The notes: generated by a model not told the origin, from the letters alone. Positions 38,651-48,284 are shown, counted from the stretch's first letter. The stretch is 64,000 bases of DNA from Dickeya aquatica (GCF_900095885.1 NZ_LT615367.1:1798001-1862000); one strand, 5' to 3'. Made by a program: numbers and translations.

Positions 38651-39340
38651 ATGATGTTGTTCCTCTATAAATGGGACGGCTCAACATAAGTGTGGCAGGA
38701 TTATGTTGAGGAGGGACGTCCATCATATCACTTGGAGGAAACCCAGCCCGAGTTGCGCGATCTAATAAATTGCCAAATCAAAGAAAATTCACCAACCAGA
38801 CTGTATCGCAATGATTATTTTCTGGTTTTTTGTTTAAAAAAATTCCAGCTAATGGATATAATTACAAGGCTTTCAATTCTGTTAAAAATAATTACTATAA
38901 GTGACTTATAGTGTGGTTGTTTTATTTAAACATTAAATAACAAAAACATATTAATTATGCAATAAATATGGAATGGCAGAGTTTTCAATAAGAAAAGATT
39001 CAAATCAAAAAGAAACTTGCATCACAGAAAAATAGATTTACTAGTACAAAAATACTGTTCAGGCTCTTTTTGTAAAAGAAAAAGCTGTAGATAAATGGGG
39101 GTTTAGTAGAAAGCTCGAAGTTTTTATATAAAGTTAATTAGCTTATTGAAAAGCCCTGTCTGTAAGAACAGAATGGTTAAAGGGAGTTCATGTTAACGTC
39201 ACCGCATGGCGACGACTAGCTTTTATTTTTAAAGTGTCGCAAGTTTTTATTTGAAAATTAGCTATTTAGTTGGTGGTATAGATCAGCCATATCAAGGCTT
39301 TTTTATGGAAAATTTATCTATGCTTTGAAGGATAAGATAT
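38651..39340 (+). other. leader region of the second biosynthetic cluster, with an unrecognised gene remnant
   Basis: About 690 AT-rich bases. From 38690 a short frame reads WQDYVEEGRPSYHLEETQPELRDLI, which looks like real protein sequence but matches no family I can name. It degenerates after about 40 codons. The lux-box-like dyad at 39154-39173 lies 168 bases before the first gene. No other gene is seen. Confidence 0.45.
39154..39173. promoter_or_regulatory. lux-box-like operator upstream of the second cluster
   Basis: CCCTGTCTGTAAGAACAGAA contains CTGT-N8-ACAG, that is CTG-N10-CAG, the lux-box core. It shares CCCTGTC and ACAG at the same spacing with the element upstream of the AfsA-like operon. 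The internal dyad is weaker than in that element. Confidence 0.5.
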
Positions 39341-40759
39341 ATGAATGATTCATTGCTTCGATATCAGGTAAAGCAGTCAAAACTAACAATAGTAAAGCAA
39401 ATTTCTGCATACGAAATCTGTCAGAAATTAATGTCATATGATGGTAATTTAAAAGACGATTTCTATACTGCTTTCAACTTCATTGATGATGGTGTACGGC
39501 AACGTTTTAGCGCTTACGGTAGACTCGCTGAAATAACTGTACATTTAAGTCAGGATAAAATTATCTTCTCTTTCGAAAAAGATGAACGTAGTATTATCAC
39601 TGATGTGCAGGAGTTTAATTCGGACACAACGCCTTATTCACTCGTATTCAGCCATTTAAATGGTTTTACAAAGAAAGTACGGAATTATTTGCTCGAGCAT
39701 ATGGATCTGCCCGATAACCACAACGATGTGGTATTTTTCGGTGGCTGGAAAGCCGTTACCAGACGAAATGGCATTGTGGAACTTGCTAAATTTACGTTGC
39801 CTTTAATTACAGTTAAACAACAGAATAATAATGTGATACTGACACAGTTTTTAAAAAACTGGTCAGAGGAGATCAGTATATCTCGTTTGTTAGAAGAAAA
39901 CGAAAAAATTCCCATATTAGATTCCTTAGTCGTCCTGTCAGCATCGTATGCTTCGAATCGTCAAGAATATGAAGAACAGCTAAGTAAAGTGGTATTAGAT
40001 TTAAAAAGCCTCAATGTATCGAAAGTCGTCGTATCCAAAAAGAAAGATATTTTGTTTAAAACAGCGCCCAACCCTCTTGCCTTTGCTGCTAAGTTGGCGT
40101 CTCGGCATGGTCAGGTTTATGACTATATTTTTCACTGGAAAAACGAAAAATATTGGGTAGGTGTGTCACCTGAAATTTTGCTGACAAAAGAAAAATCATA
40201 TATATCAACGAAACCACTCGCTGGAACCATCCGGCTTGATCAGTCGTCAGAACTAAATATTGCCTCAGATATTCTCAAAAATGACAAAAAAGAGTCTAAG
40301 GAACATATGCTCGCTTCAAATAAACTTGAGGAGGAGCTTCAGGAAGTCTGTATTCCAGGCACAGTCAAATGCACGAGCGGGAAAGACCCGTTTGGCGTCG
40401 GATATGCTGTGCATCTGAGAAGTGTAATTAGCGGTGAAGTGGAAGATAACGTAAGTAGTTTTGACATACTGGCAAAAATATACCCACCAGCTACTATCTG
40501 GGGAATACCAGAAGACTGGAGTGGTACGATTATAAAAAACTTTGAGAAATTTGACCGTGGCTACTTTACCGGAGGGTTGGGCTACTTCACATTGAATGAT
40601 AACAGCAATTTCTCGCTTGTGATCAGGAATGCCTCTCTTAATGATTGCCTGTTAGAGGTTTATGCCGGTTCAGGAATCATTGACCAATCGAATCCAGAGA
40701 AAGAATGGCGTGAAACCGAAACTAAAATGACGCCTATTCTTTCTGTATTAGAAGATTAA
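39341..40759 (+). CDS. chorismate-utilising enzyme (isochorismate/salicylate synthase-like)
   Basis: The 472-residue MST-family enzyme has the general-base Lys228 (SKVVVSK) characteristic of water-adding members (isochorismate and salicylate synthases), GVSPEILL (274-281), KPLAGTIR (291-298), KESKEHMLASNKLEEEL with Glu321-His322, YPPATIWGIP (381-390) and FDRGYFTGGLGYF. The segment YPPATIWGIP is closer to the MbtI/Irp9 pattern FPSVTASGIP than to the usual HPTPAVGG motif. It commits chorismate to the pathway; isochorismate or salicylate is the most likely product. First gene of the operon. Confidence 0.85.
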   Translation: MNDSLLRYQVKQSKLTIVKQISAYEICQKLMSYDGNLKDDFYTAFNFIDDGVRQRFSAYGRLAEITVHLSQDKIIFSFEKDERSIITDVQEFNSDTTPYSLVFSHLNGFTKKVRNYLLEHMDLPDNHNDVVFFGGWKAVTRRNGIVELAKFTLPLITVKQQNNNVILTQFLKNWSEEISISRLLEENEKIPILDSLVVLSASYASNRQEYEEQLSKVVLDLKSLNVSKVVVSKKKDILFKTAPNPLAFAAKLASRHGQVYDYIFHWKNEKYWVGVSPEILLTKEKSYISTKPLAGTIRLDQSSELNIASDILKNDKKESKEHMLASNKLEEELQEVCIPGTVKCTSGKDPFGVGYAVHLRSVISGEVEDNVSSFDILAKIYPPATIWGIPEDWSGTIIKNFEKFDRGYFTGGLGYFTLNDNSNFSLVIRNASLNDCLLEVYAGSGIIDQSNPEKEWRETETKMTPILSVLED

Positions 40760-40795
40760 AATCTACTCGTAGCAATTAAAAATAAGGATATCAAT

Positions 40796-42040
40796 ATGCC
40801 TAAGTACTGCGTAGTGGTTGATGGTTTCGGCTCTGGACAATATATTGCTCCCAAACTGATAGAATTGGGATATCACTGTATACATATTACAGCTCTGCAA
40901 GGCGATATGCCTTTTGCCTCTTATAAAATTGACTCAACGCAATATGACGTAGAGTTAGTATATAATGGTGATATCGATAATGTAGTAGTGGCTTTAAAAC
41001 CCTATGATATCATTGCGGTGTTGCCAGGCATCGATTCTGGCGTGGCGCTTGCAGATCAATTAGCTGATAAATTAACATTAAAACAGAATAATCCTGCCAC
41101 ATCACGCGATCGGCTAGATAAATACCATAGTCATTTAAAGTTAAAAGAAAATAACCTACCGCATGCTAGTGGGAAATTAGTTTCCAGTGAGGAAGATTTA
41201 ATCGGCTGGTTTGATGGCCAAGATGCTCAGTCAATAATAGTAAAACCTCCGAAAAGTACTGGCGGAATAAATGTCTATGAGTGCAAATCACACTCACAAC
41301 TGGTTGAAGCGTTTCATAAAGTACAATCACAGTCGCGTGTAATTGGAATCAGTAACGATGGCGTCTTGGCGCAAGAGCTATTGAAAGGTGTTGAATACAT
41401 CGTAGATAGCGTATCTTTTGCGGGAAAACATTACATCACTGATATTTGGCGTAGCGACAAGCTGGACGTTAAAGATGGTAACTATGTCTATGAAAAAACC
41501 ACCTTGCTTCCAGCTCAGGGTGATATTCAGGATAAGTTAGTTGCTTATCATAAATTGGTTCTGGATGCATTAGGACTAACGTTTGGCCCTTGCCATAACG
41601 AAATCATGCTAACTGAAAAGGGCCCTGTTCTTATTGAGATGAATCCCAGACCTGCTGGAGGAAACATACCAGATATCACTCAGGCTTGTACAGGGAAAGG
41701 GCAAATTGGTTGGATAGATTCTTTATGTCATTTTCTGGAAAGTGGTGTAGCGCCGAAAGATGAACTTTATACACTCCATAAAATTGGAATGATTGTTCCT
41801 TTTATTTCTCATGTTTCCGGGAAATTAACTTCATTTAAAAATATTGATAAAGTAAAGTCCTTGAATTCATTTTACAAATTACATTTATTCAAAGAAATTG
41901 GCTCTAATATAAACGTAACCAAAGACATGTTCACAATTCCCGGCGCAGCTAATTTGGTTCATGAGGAATCAGAGGTGATTAATAAAGAATACTACTTTAT
42001 TCGCGACCTGGAACATGAAGGTCTGTTTGATGTTTGTTGA
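40796..42040 (+). CDS. ATP-grasp ligase (amino acid ligase-like)
   Basis: The 414-residue protein has an N-terminal PreATP-grasp domain (VVVDGFGSGQYIAPKL), the nucleotide-binding IIVKPPKSTGGINV (147-160) and the metal-binding HNEIML...LIEMNPRPAGG (267-289). Such enzymes join a carboxylate, activated as acyl phosphate, to an amine, as in BacD-type dipeptide ligases. A strong candidate for forming an amide bond to an amino acid in the cluster product. Substrates unknown. Confidence 0.85.
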   Translation: MPKYCVVVDGFGSGQYIAPKLIELGYHCIHITALQGDMPFASYKIDSTQYDVELVYNGDIDNVVVALKPYDIIAVLPGIDSGVALADQLADKLTLKQNNPATSRDRLDKYHSHLKLKENNLPHASGKLVSSEEDLIGWFDGQDAQSIIVKPPKSTGGINVYECKSHSQLVEAFHKVQSQSRVIGISNDGVLAQELLKGVEYIVDSVSFAGKHYITDIWRSDKLDVKDGNYVYEKTTLLPAQGDIQDKLVAYHKLVLDALGLTFGPCHNEIMLTEKGPVLIEMNPRPAGGNIPDITQACTGKGQIGWIDSLCHFLESGVAPKDELYTLHKIGMIVPFISHVSGKLTSFKNIDKVKSLNSFYKLHLFKEIGSNINVTKDMFTIPGAANLVHEESEVINKEYYFIRDLEHEGLFDVC

Positions 42041-42063
42041 TTTAATCATTCTCAACAGAGGCA

Positions 42064-43161
42064 ATGGATATGTTGGATATATATAACTTTACATCTTCAA
42101 AAACGGTATCCAGAGACGAAGTGGTCCAGGCTGCGATGAAATGGCATTTCTCTAATGATACCGGAAGTTCATTTTGGCTGGAGCAAAGAAAAAATTTCGC
42201 TTTCGACCCTTTGACGGATATCAAAACCGTAGCGGATTTAAGAAATTTTCCTGATGTAACTGAGAAATATAAGACTGCCAAAATCGAAGATTTAATACCT
42301 CGTGGATTAATAAAGTATCGCGGGGAATTTAACATTTATGAAAGTGGTGGAACCACAGGAAATCCAACACGTATTGTTGAACGCGAGTCGCGCCGTATTG
42401 GACTAGATTATGTAAATAATATGTTGGTTCAGCACGGTATAAGCTTGGAGCAGAAAGGCAATTGGTTACATATCGGGCCTGCAGGCCCTCATATTGTAGG
42501 TAGGTCTATTGGTCTTCTTGCAAACCATCGCAAACAACAGTGTTTTTATATCGATTTTGATCCCCGTTGGGTAAAAAAGCTGATTCAAAAGGGTGATATT
42601 GCGCAGGTAAAGGCATATTCAAAGCATATCATTGACCAGGCGGCAGATGTATTATTAACACAGGACGTTAGCGTAATTTTTGTTACACCTCCGCTATTAG
42701 AAATTTTATGTCAAGATCAACGCATCTATTCCACGTTAGCAGAACAGTTAGTTGCCATCATATGGGCGGGGACATCAATAGATCCGGATTCGCTTGCATT
42801 ACTAAAATCGGAGTTTTTTGCGGAGCAAAAAATCATAGGCCTGTATGGTAATACGCTGATGGGAATAGCTCCGCAGCGACCTGCTACAGCAGGGGATCTA
42901 TACCCTTGCGTGTTTCAACCATTCGAGCCATTCACGATAGTTGATGTTGTTGATCCAAATAATAATCAAAATATTGTGCCATATGATTCACGAGGATTAG
43001 TTCGAATTAATCTACTGACGCCAGAATGTTTCGTGCCAAACAGAATAGAACGAGATGAAGCCATTAGAGTAAAAAGTATTTCTTCTACACAAGGCGATGG
43101 TCTAGCAGAAATTACTCCCCCGGCTAAATCTGGCAAAGCCATCATTGAGGGGCTTTATTGA
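42064..43161 (+). CDS. adenylate-forming ligase (PaaK/LuxE-like)
   Basis: The 365-residue protein has the phosphate-binding loop ESGGTTGNPTRI (93-104), as in phenylacetate-CoA ligase and LuxE acyl-protein synthetase, and a later GLYGNTLMG adenine-loop region (about 260). It is shorter than PaaK, closer to LuxE size. It would activate a carboxylate as acyl-AMP. The next gene is an aldehyde-dehydrogenase-type reductase overlapping it by one base, which resembles the LuxE-LuxC pairing that reduces acids to aldehydes. AGAGG precedes the ATG. Confidence 0.78.
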   Translation: MDMLDIYNFTSSKTVSRDEVVQAAMKWHFSNDTGSSFWLEQRKNFAFDPLTDIKTVADLRNFPDVTEKYKTAKIEDLIPRGLIKYRGEFNIYESGGTTGNPTRIVERESRRIGLDYVNNMLVQHGISLEQKGNWLHIGPAGPHIVGRSIGLLANHRKQQCFYIDFDPRWVKKLIQKGDIAQVKAYSKHIIDQAADVLLTQDVSVIFVTPPLLEILCQDQRIYSTLAEQLVAIIWAGTSIDPDSLALLKSEFFAEQKIIGLYGNTLMGIAPQRPATAGDLYPCVFQPFEPFTIVDVVDPNNNQNIVPYDSRGLVRINLLTPECFVPNRIERDEAIRVKSISSTQGDGLAEITPPAKSGKAIIEGLY

Positions 43162-44561
43162 TGCGTGAAATAAAGGTGCTAAGGCCATCAGGAACCTATC
43201 AATGCTCAAAGCCATTGATTATTTTTTCAATAGATGGTGAAGCGTTGTTGCAGCTAAATCAAGCTCCCGGGTTGCTTATAAATAAAGTCAAAAACGAAAT
43301 GTTGGAAAGCGTCAAGCAGAAATCGTCTGATGTCAGGAATATTATGGAGGCGGCTGCCGAATACTTTTTTTACAGTGAACTGGATGGGCAAACGCCAGGT
43401 GAATATGTTAATACCTTGCACCGTCTTTCAGGGCTACCGGTAAATAGCATATACAATGCTATGCAAGGGTTATACACATTCCTAGCTACTGCAAATAAAC
43501 GTATTGATCAAGGAATGCCTCAGGGCGCAGTTAACTACGAACAGATTTCGCCAGAATATAAGGGAGGGATCTGGGCACCTTATGGTGAATTGCTATCTGT
43601 GATAGCCCCCGGTAATCACCCGCTGTCAAATCAGGGATGGCTCGAAGCGCTGTCTTATGGCTACAGGATTATGTTACGCCCTAGTCAGAGGGATCCCTTG
43701 ACTGCATATCGCTTGATATTGGCTTTAAAAAAAGCCGGTTTATCAGAAGGTATGGCTGCTTATGTTCCTTGCGACCATCGTCAGGTTGATAACATCATAA
43801 GTGCAGGCGATCTGTCATTGGTTTATGGCGGGGAATCGATGGTTGAACGTTATCAGAGCAATGCTAACGTTATTCTGCGCGGGCCTGGTTACAGCAAAAT
43901 ATTGTTTGAGAGTGAAACGTTTTGTCTGTCTGATTCAATGCAAAAACAAGTAACCGAAAGCATCTTAGATGACGGCGGTGTTAAGTGTACAAATGTCAGT
44001 GGCTTACTGGTTCAGGGATCGATTACGCCTGTTTTATCAATAATCAAACAGCGCCTTTCCGGCATTAAAGCTGCGCCATTGTACAGCAAAGATGCTGTGC
44101 TACCTGTAATGACCTTCAATACAGCCAGTAGCTATTATAATCACATAAAAAAAATATGTGCTGAGGAGTCAATAGCATTCATTCCCGTCTCTGAACATGA
44201 CCCACTGGTAGATTTCGGCGATGGCACTGCATGCATTGAGCCAATTATTCTCCTGTCAGACAAATTACCTGAAGAGCTTGACCGCTTTAACCTTGAGCTA
44301 CCATTTCCCTGCGTTTGGATAGCGGGCTGGCCAGAAGAGAGAAAACTTTCAGCGTTGACCTCGACATTAGCCTTGGGTCTTTACATCGATAGTCCTGTAA
44401 AACTTACTGAAGCATTAGCCAATGTTAATATTAAAAAAATAGTCATGGCAGGGCACCAGGTGTCCTCGAATTTTGATCTTCCGCACGATGGTTTTCTGTC
44501 AAACAGATTATTGACAGTTAAAGGGTTTAAAGCCACATCTACATTTTCGTTCAATTTATAA
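43161..44561 (+). CDS. aldehyde dehydrogenase superfamily acyl reductase (LuxC-like role)
   Basis: The ATG at 43161 overlaps the preceding TGA by one base and is preferred to the TTG just before it. The 466-residue protein has the ALDH fold with APYGELLSVIAPGNHPL (139-155, cofactor-side loop) and the nucleophile Cys276 in DDGGVKCTNVSG. The usual ALDH Glu base is not obvious, as in LuxC acyl reductases that take an activated acyl group. With the adjacent ligase it probably reduces an aryl or acyl adenylate or thioester to the aldehyde (inference). Confidence 0.75.
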   Translation: MREIKVLRPSGTYQCSKPLIIFSIDGEALLQLNQAPGLLINKVKNEMLESVKQKSSDVRNIMEAAAEYFFYSELDGQTPGEYVNTLHRLSGLPVNSIYNAMQGLYTFLATANKRIDQGMPQGAVNYEQISPEYKGGIWAPYGELLSVIAPGNHPLSNQGWLEALSYGYRIMLRPSQRDPLTAYRLILALKKAGLSEGMAAYVPCDHRQVDNIISAGDLSLVYGGESMVERYQSNANVILRGPGYSKILFESETFCLSDSMQKQVTESILDDGGVKCTNVSGLLVQGSITPVLSIIKQRLSGIKAAPLYSKDAVLPVMTFNTASSYYNHIKKICAEESIAFIPVSEHDPLVDFGDGTACIEPIILLSDKLPEELDRFNLELPFPCVWIAGWPEERKLSALTSTLALGLYIDSPVKLTEALANVNIKKIVMAGHQVSSNFDLPHDGFLSNRLLTVKGFKATSTFSFNL

Positions 44562-44572
44562 GGTGAAAGGTT

Positions 44573-45253
44573 ATGAGCAAGTTTTTACCAAAAGAGATCA
44601 TCGATCTAAGTATTCCTTTTTCCGTAGATATGCCAAAGTATGATGCGCCTTGGTTTCCAAAATTTAGTTATGATGAAATCAAACCTGAGCAAATGTCAGA
44701 GGCAAACTGGCATAGGCGTTTCACTACTTTAAATTTGTTTGCTCATAATGGAACTCACATCGAATCTGGTGACCACGCATTCAGAAATGGTTACACAGTC
44801 GATAAAATAGAGTTGAAGCATTTTGTCGGTTATCCAGTCATCATCGACTTGTCAGGCATCGCTAATGGCACCGAGATTACGCCACAGATGATTGAGCCCT
44901 ATGTAAGGGACGTGAAATTTACCAAGCAATCGATTATTTTAATTCGGACTGGATATGATGATAATTATTGGGACACAGATAACTTTTGGGATCACTCCCC
45001 GTGGCTGAATGCCGCGGCAGCCGATTTATTGGTGTCGACAGGTGCTGGTTTTTTTGGTCTTGATTTCCAGACGGAAAAACCGGGCGAGAAAAACTTTGTT
45101 GTACATAAAACGTTGCTGTCAGGACATGCAGTGCTTTGTGAGTATTTATTCAACCTTGATAAAGCGAATGAAAACACCCTTTTTATGGCATTGCCAATAA
45201 GTGTGACTAATACCGAAGCGTGTCCTGTTCGTGCAGTATTAATTAAGGGGTGA
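44573..45253 (+). CDS. cyclase-family (kynurenine formamidase-like) metal hydrolase
   Basis: This 226-residue PF04199-type protein has the metal-binding motif AHNGTHIESGDHAF (57-70; His58, His62, Glu64, His68). The usual HxGTHxDxPxH has Asp where this has Glu64. Family members hydrolyse N-formyl groups or close rings. In a cluster that also contains a formyltransferase, either deformylation or cyclisation of an intermediate is plausible. Confidence 0.82.
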   Translation: MSKFLPKEIIDLSIPFSVDMPKYDAPWFPKFSYDEIKPEQMSEANWHRRFTTLNLFAHNGTHIESGDHAFRNGYTVDKIELKHFVGYPVIIDLSGIANGTEITPQMIEPYVRDVKFTKQSIILIRTGYDDNYWDTDNFWDHSPWLNAAAADLLVSTGAGFFGLDFQTEKPGEKNFVVHKTLLSGHAVLCEYLFNLDKANENTLFMALPISVTNTEACPVRAVLIKG

Positions 45254-45258
45254 ATAAA

Positions 45259-46029
45259 ATGACTCATACACATGAGTTAGATAAAAAACGCGTGGCAATC
45301 ATTGCTGGCGGGGCTAAAGGTATTGGTTTTTCAACAGTAAAAAAATTCACAGAATCTGGCTATGACTGTTTTGTCATTGACCGCGATGAATCTGCAATCG
45401 AAGAGGCGTCGACCCAATTGAGCGGATCTGCAATTAAATGGTTTTGTCTGGATTTGCTCAATGATAATAATGAATTAGAAAGTATATTTTCTAATCTTGC
45501 TGCATATCAATCTATAACACTCGTGAATCTTATAGGTGGTTCTCGTTATGGTTATAAGGATACATCCCAGTTGACCTGGCAGGACGTAGTGGACACTTTC
45601 GCATTTAATTTAAAACCAGCCTTTACCTTAATACAGGCTTTGTTACCTTTGTTCAAAGTGCGTAGAGAAGGCCGCATTGTCAATATTGGATCAATTACCA
45701 GCCGTATGCCTCTAAAGCTGACTTCTCTTGATTATGGTTGTGCTAAGTCGGCGCTACTGGGATTTTCTCGTCATCTTTCTATGGAACTGGCTGGATATCC
45801 AGTATTAGTTAACACGGTTTGTCCAGGAATAGTTGGGACTGAAAGAATAAAAGCACGTTGGGATAATCGCAGTGATGATGAGAACAACGCAATCCTTGAC
45901 ACCATACCTCTGAATCGTGTTGCTGAGCCAGAAGATATTGCTGAAACGATATTTTTCCTGGGGTCGGAAAACAACAGGTACATGACAGGAGCAATAATGG
46001 ATGTTAATGGCGGGATATATCGTCCTTAA
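45259..46029 (+). CDS. SDR-family dehydrogenase 1 of cluster 2
   Basis: The ATG at 45259 has AAGGGG at a good distance; the upstream GTG is less likely. The 256-residue protein has GGAKGIG (17-23), Ser145, Tyr159 and Lys163 (YGCAK) and the C-terminal NPxG-like NTVCPGIVGT. It resembles 2,3-dihydro-2,3-dihydroxybenzoate dehydrogenase/FabG-type SDRs, which act next to isochorismate in siderophore pathways, so oxidation of a dihydro-aromatic intermediate is one possibility. Confidence 0.85.
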   Translation: MTHTHELDKKRVAIIAGGAKGIGFSTVKKFTESGYDCFVIDRDESAIEEASTQLSGSAIKWFCLDLLNDNNELESIFSNLAAYQSITLVNLIGGSRYGYKDTSQLTWQDVVDTFAFNLKPAFTLIQALLPLFKVRREGRIVNIGSITSRMPLKLTSLDYGCAKSALLGFSRHLSMELAGYPVLVNTVCPGIVGTERIKARWDNRSDDENNAILDTIPLNRVAEPEDIAETIFFLGSENNRYMTGAIMDVNGGIYRP

Positions 46030-46067
46030 CAGATTATTATTTATATGGATAATATCGGTGGATTGAA

Positions 46068-47441
46068 ATGAATGTACAAGAAAAAAGTCAAGAAATTAAC
46101 TCCTATAAAGGGGCTATTTTCAAGCTATCCTATGCTGTTTATTTAGAGCTGATTTCAACTGTTGCCAGCGGCATTATTGACATGATTTGGGTCGCCAGAC
46201 TGGGTGGTATTGCCGTTGCCGCCGTTGCGGTTGCAACAAGTTTTGAAAATGTTCTCATGGGGATCATGTTTGCTGTTAGCGTTGGCACGACGATACTGAT
46301 TTCTAATCGTCTGGGCACAGATGATTTAAAAGCAGTGAAATCGTATATCCGTTCTGGTTTTATTTGCGCTTTGGTTTTTGGCTTGTCTGTAGCCCTTATC
46401 TCATTTGTTTTTCGTGATCAAATAACGGATGTACTTATCGGGGAGAAATCGCAAGAGATAAAGGCATCTGTTTCTCAGTTCTTTATGATTATGTTTCCTG
46501 GTATGATTGTACTTTATGCGCAGATGATGGTGGATGCTATATTTAAAGGGCATAAAAACACAAAGATGCCAATGAAAACGGCTATTTTGGCAAACGCCGT
46601 TATTATAATATTAGATCCTATCCTCATTTTTGGCTGGTTTGGCGCGCCTGCGCTTGGTGTACTTGGCGCGGCGTTGGCAACGGTTTTAGGGCGCCTGGTT
46701 GCTTTATCATGGTCGAGCTATAAATTAATTAACTATCAGGATGTAAGAAATCTTACTCATGTTAATCCAACAATTCCTACCATTACCGGGATTAAAAATA
46801 TTGTTTTCCTGGGTTTTCCCCTGTCTCTGGACTTTATAACCAGAATGTTAGGCACGATGGTATTGATAAATGTGGTGTCTCACTTTGGCGAGTCATACGT
46901 CGCTGCTTTCGGTATCGCAATCAAGATTATTATTTTTGTCACGATGGCATATTATGCCATCCGTCAGGCTAGTAGCATTCTTTTGTCCAGAAGAATTGGC
47001 GAAGGTTTTCCTGAAGATTCAAAAATAATTACACGTGATGCTTGCTATCTTGGGCTACTAATTACTCTCATTGCTGCCATCATCCTCATTATAAACCCTT
47101 CACATCTTATCAGCTGGTTCATTGATGATGCTGCGGTTATCAGTTCTGCGGCAACCTTGCTACTCTATTTGACTGTTTATCTTTTCCCGTTATCTTTCTG
47201 TGTCGGCAGTAGTGGTGTTTTCGTCGGTTCTGGTTACGGAACTTTATTAACATTGGTTACGTGTTGCGGAATTGGCTTGCAAACACTAATCGCGATCACG
47301 CTTCCTTATTATTACCACGACGTTGTTTATGTGTGGTATGCGATGATTTTTGGCGCAATATTGCAAACGGTGTTAATTGCTTATTTCTTGTGGATGAAAA
47401 TCATCCCGCAGATATCGGCTCAAACAACACGAACAATTTAA
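46068..47441 (+). CDS. MATE-family efflux transporter
   Basis: This 457-residue protein has about twelve membrane spans in two bundles. The N-terminal half includes SGIIDMIWVARLGGIAVAAVAVATSFEN, typical of MATE (NorM/DinF) proteins that exchange Na+ or H+ for a bulky organic molecule. Its place in the middle of the biosynthetic operon points to export of the product or self-protection. Confidence 0.88.
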   Translation: MNVQEKSQEINSYKGAIFKLSYAVYLELISTVASGIIDMIWVARLGGIAVAAVAVATSFENVLMGIMFAVSVGTTILISNRLGTDDLKAVKSYIRSGFICALVFGLSVALISFVFRDQITDVLIGEKSQEIKASVSQFFMIMFPGMIVLYAQMMVDAIFKGHKNTKMPMKTAILANAVIIILDPILIFGWFGAPALGVLGAALATVLGRLVALSWSSYKLINYQDVRNLTHVNPTIPTITGIKNIVFLGFPLSLDFITRMLGTMVLINVVSHFGESYVAAFGIAIKIIIFVTMAYYAIRQASSILLSRRIGEGFPEDSKIITRDACYLGLLITLIAAIILIINPSHLISWFIDDAAVISSAATLLLYLTVYLFPLSFCVGSSGVFVGSGYGTLLTLVTCCGIGLQTLIAITLPYYYHDVVYVWYAMIFGAILQTVLIAYFLWMKIIPQISAQTTRTI

Positions 47442-47459
47442 TTAAAACAGGTGAATGAT

Positions 47460-48188
47460 ATGAAAACTGTTCTCGTTTTAGGCGCAAGTGGTGATATTGG
47501 TAGCAGCATCGTATCTGAACTGCTTAAGAACAAATATCGAGTTATTGCTCAATGCTTTCAACATTCTGAGCGGCTTGTAAACATTAGCGCTGAATTGAAC
47601 GTCGCAAAAGATAATCTTGTGGTTTTTGCTGCTGACTTAACCAATGCAAATATGCGGAAAGAACTCATGGCTAATGTTTCAAAAATCACAACCACACTGC
47701 ATGGTTTGGTTAATGTTATCGGCGGTGGCAGGCCTTGCAACATTCGCGATCTCGATCTTGATGACTGGGATTTTTCCCTGGCACTCAACCTGACCGCACC
47801 TTTTCACTGTCTACAATTGGCATTACCTTTGCTCGAACGCGCGAAAGGCAGCGTTATCAATTTCTCGTCTGTCGCCGCTTACACTGGAGGCGCATTTGGC
47901 CCCCATTATGCTTCAGTGAAATCAGGGATTCTCGGCTTAACTCGATCTGCTGCCAGGGAACTCGGACCTTATGGGATTCGCGTAAACGCTATCTCGCCAG
48001 GTCCCGTTGATACCGAAATGACCCATTCATTACCTGCCGAGGTACTCAAGAAAATCATTGATGAGACACCGCTAAGACGCATGGTAACTACGAGCGAGAT
48101 TGCCAGCGCAGTTAATTACTTTCTTGATGAGGCAACTTCCACCACAGGACAATCGCTTGTTATTGATGGAGGCCGCTTTTTCAATTAG
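47460..48188 (+). CDS. SDR-family dehydrogenase 2 of cluster 2 (FabG-like)
   Basis: The ATG at 47460 is preferred to the GTG nine bases earlier because of the AGGTG spacing. The 242-residue protein has GASGDIG (8-14), Ser137, Tyr150 and Lys154 (YASVK) and AISPGPVDTEM. Similar to FabG-type ketoreductases. It overlaps no neighbour and ends about 100 bases before the DAHP synthase gene, where a separate promoter could lie. Confidence 0.88.
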   Translation: MKTVLVLGASGDIGSSIVSELLKNKYRVIAQCFQHSERLVNISAELNVAKDNLVVFAADLTNANMRKELMANVSKITTTLHGLVNVIGGGRPCNIRDLDLDDWDFSLALNLTAPFHCLQLALPLLERAKGSVINFSSVAAYTGGAFGPHYASVKSGILGLTRSAARELGPYGIRVNAISPGPVDTEMTHSLPAEVLKKIIDETPLRRMVTTSEIASAVNYFLDEATSTTGQSLVIDGGRFFN

Positions 48189-48284
48189 CAATGTAAGTGT
48201 TTTGTTCATTAATGATGTCATATAACATGAAATTAATTTTTATAATGTTTTTTGCGCGAGCAATTTAATTGTAGAGGATAGTCT

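Noticed and set aside
38690..38911. 73-codon ORF before the second cluster
   Set aside because: Only its first 25 or so residues look protein-like, there is no good SD, and the remainder is AT-rich random-looking sequence; noted as a remnant, not a gene.
24996..39340. tRNA gene, integrase or att sites bounding the AT-rich blocks
   Set aside because: None could be recognised on either strand, so the blocks are not called as a classic integrative island.
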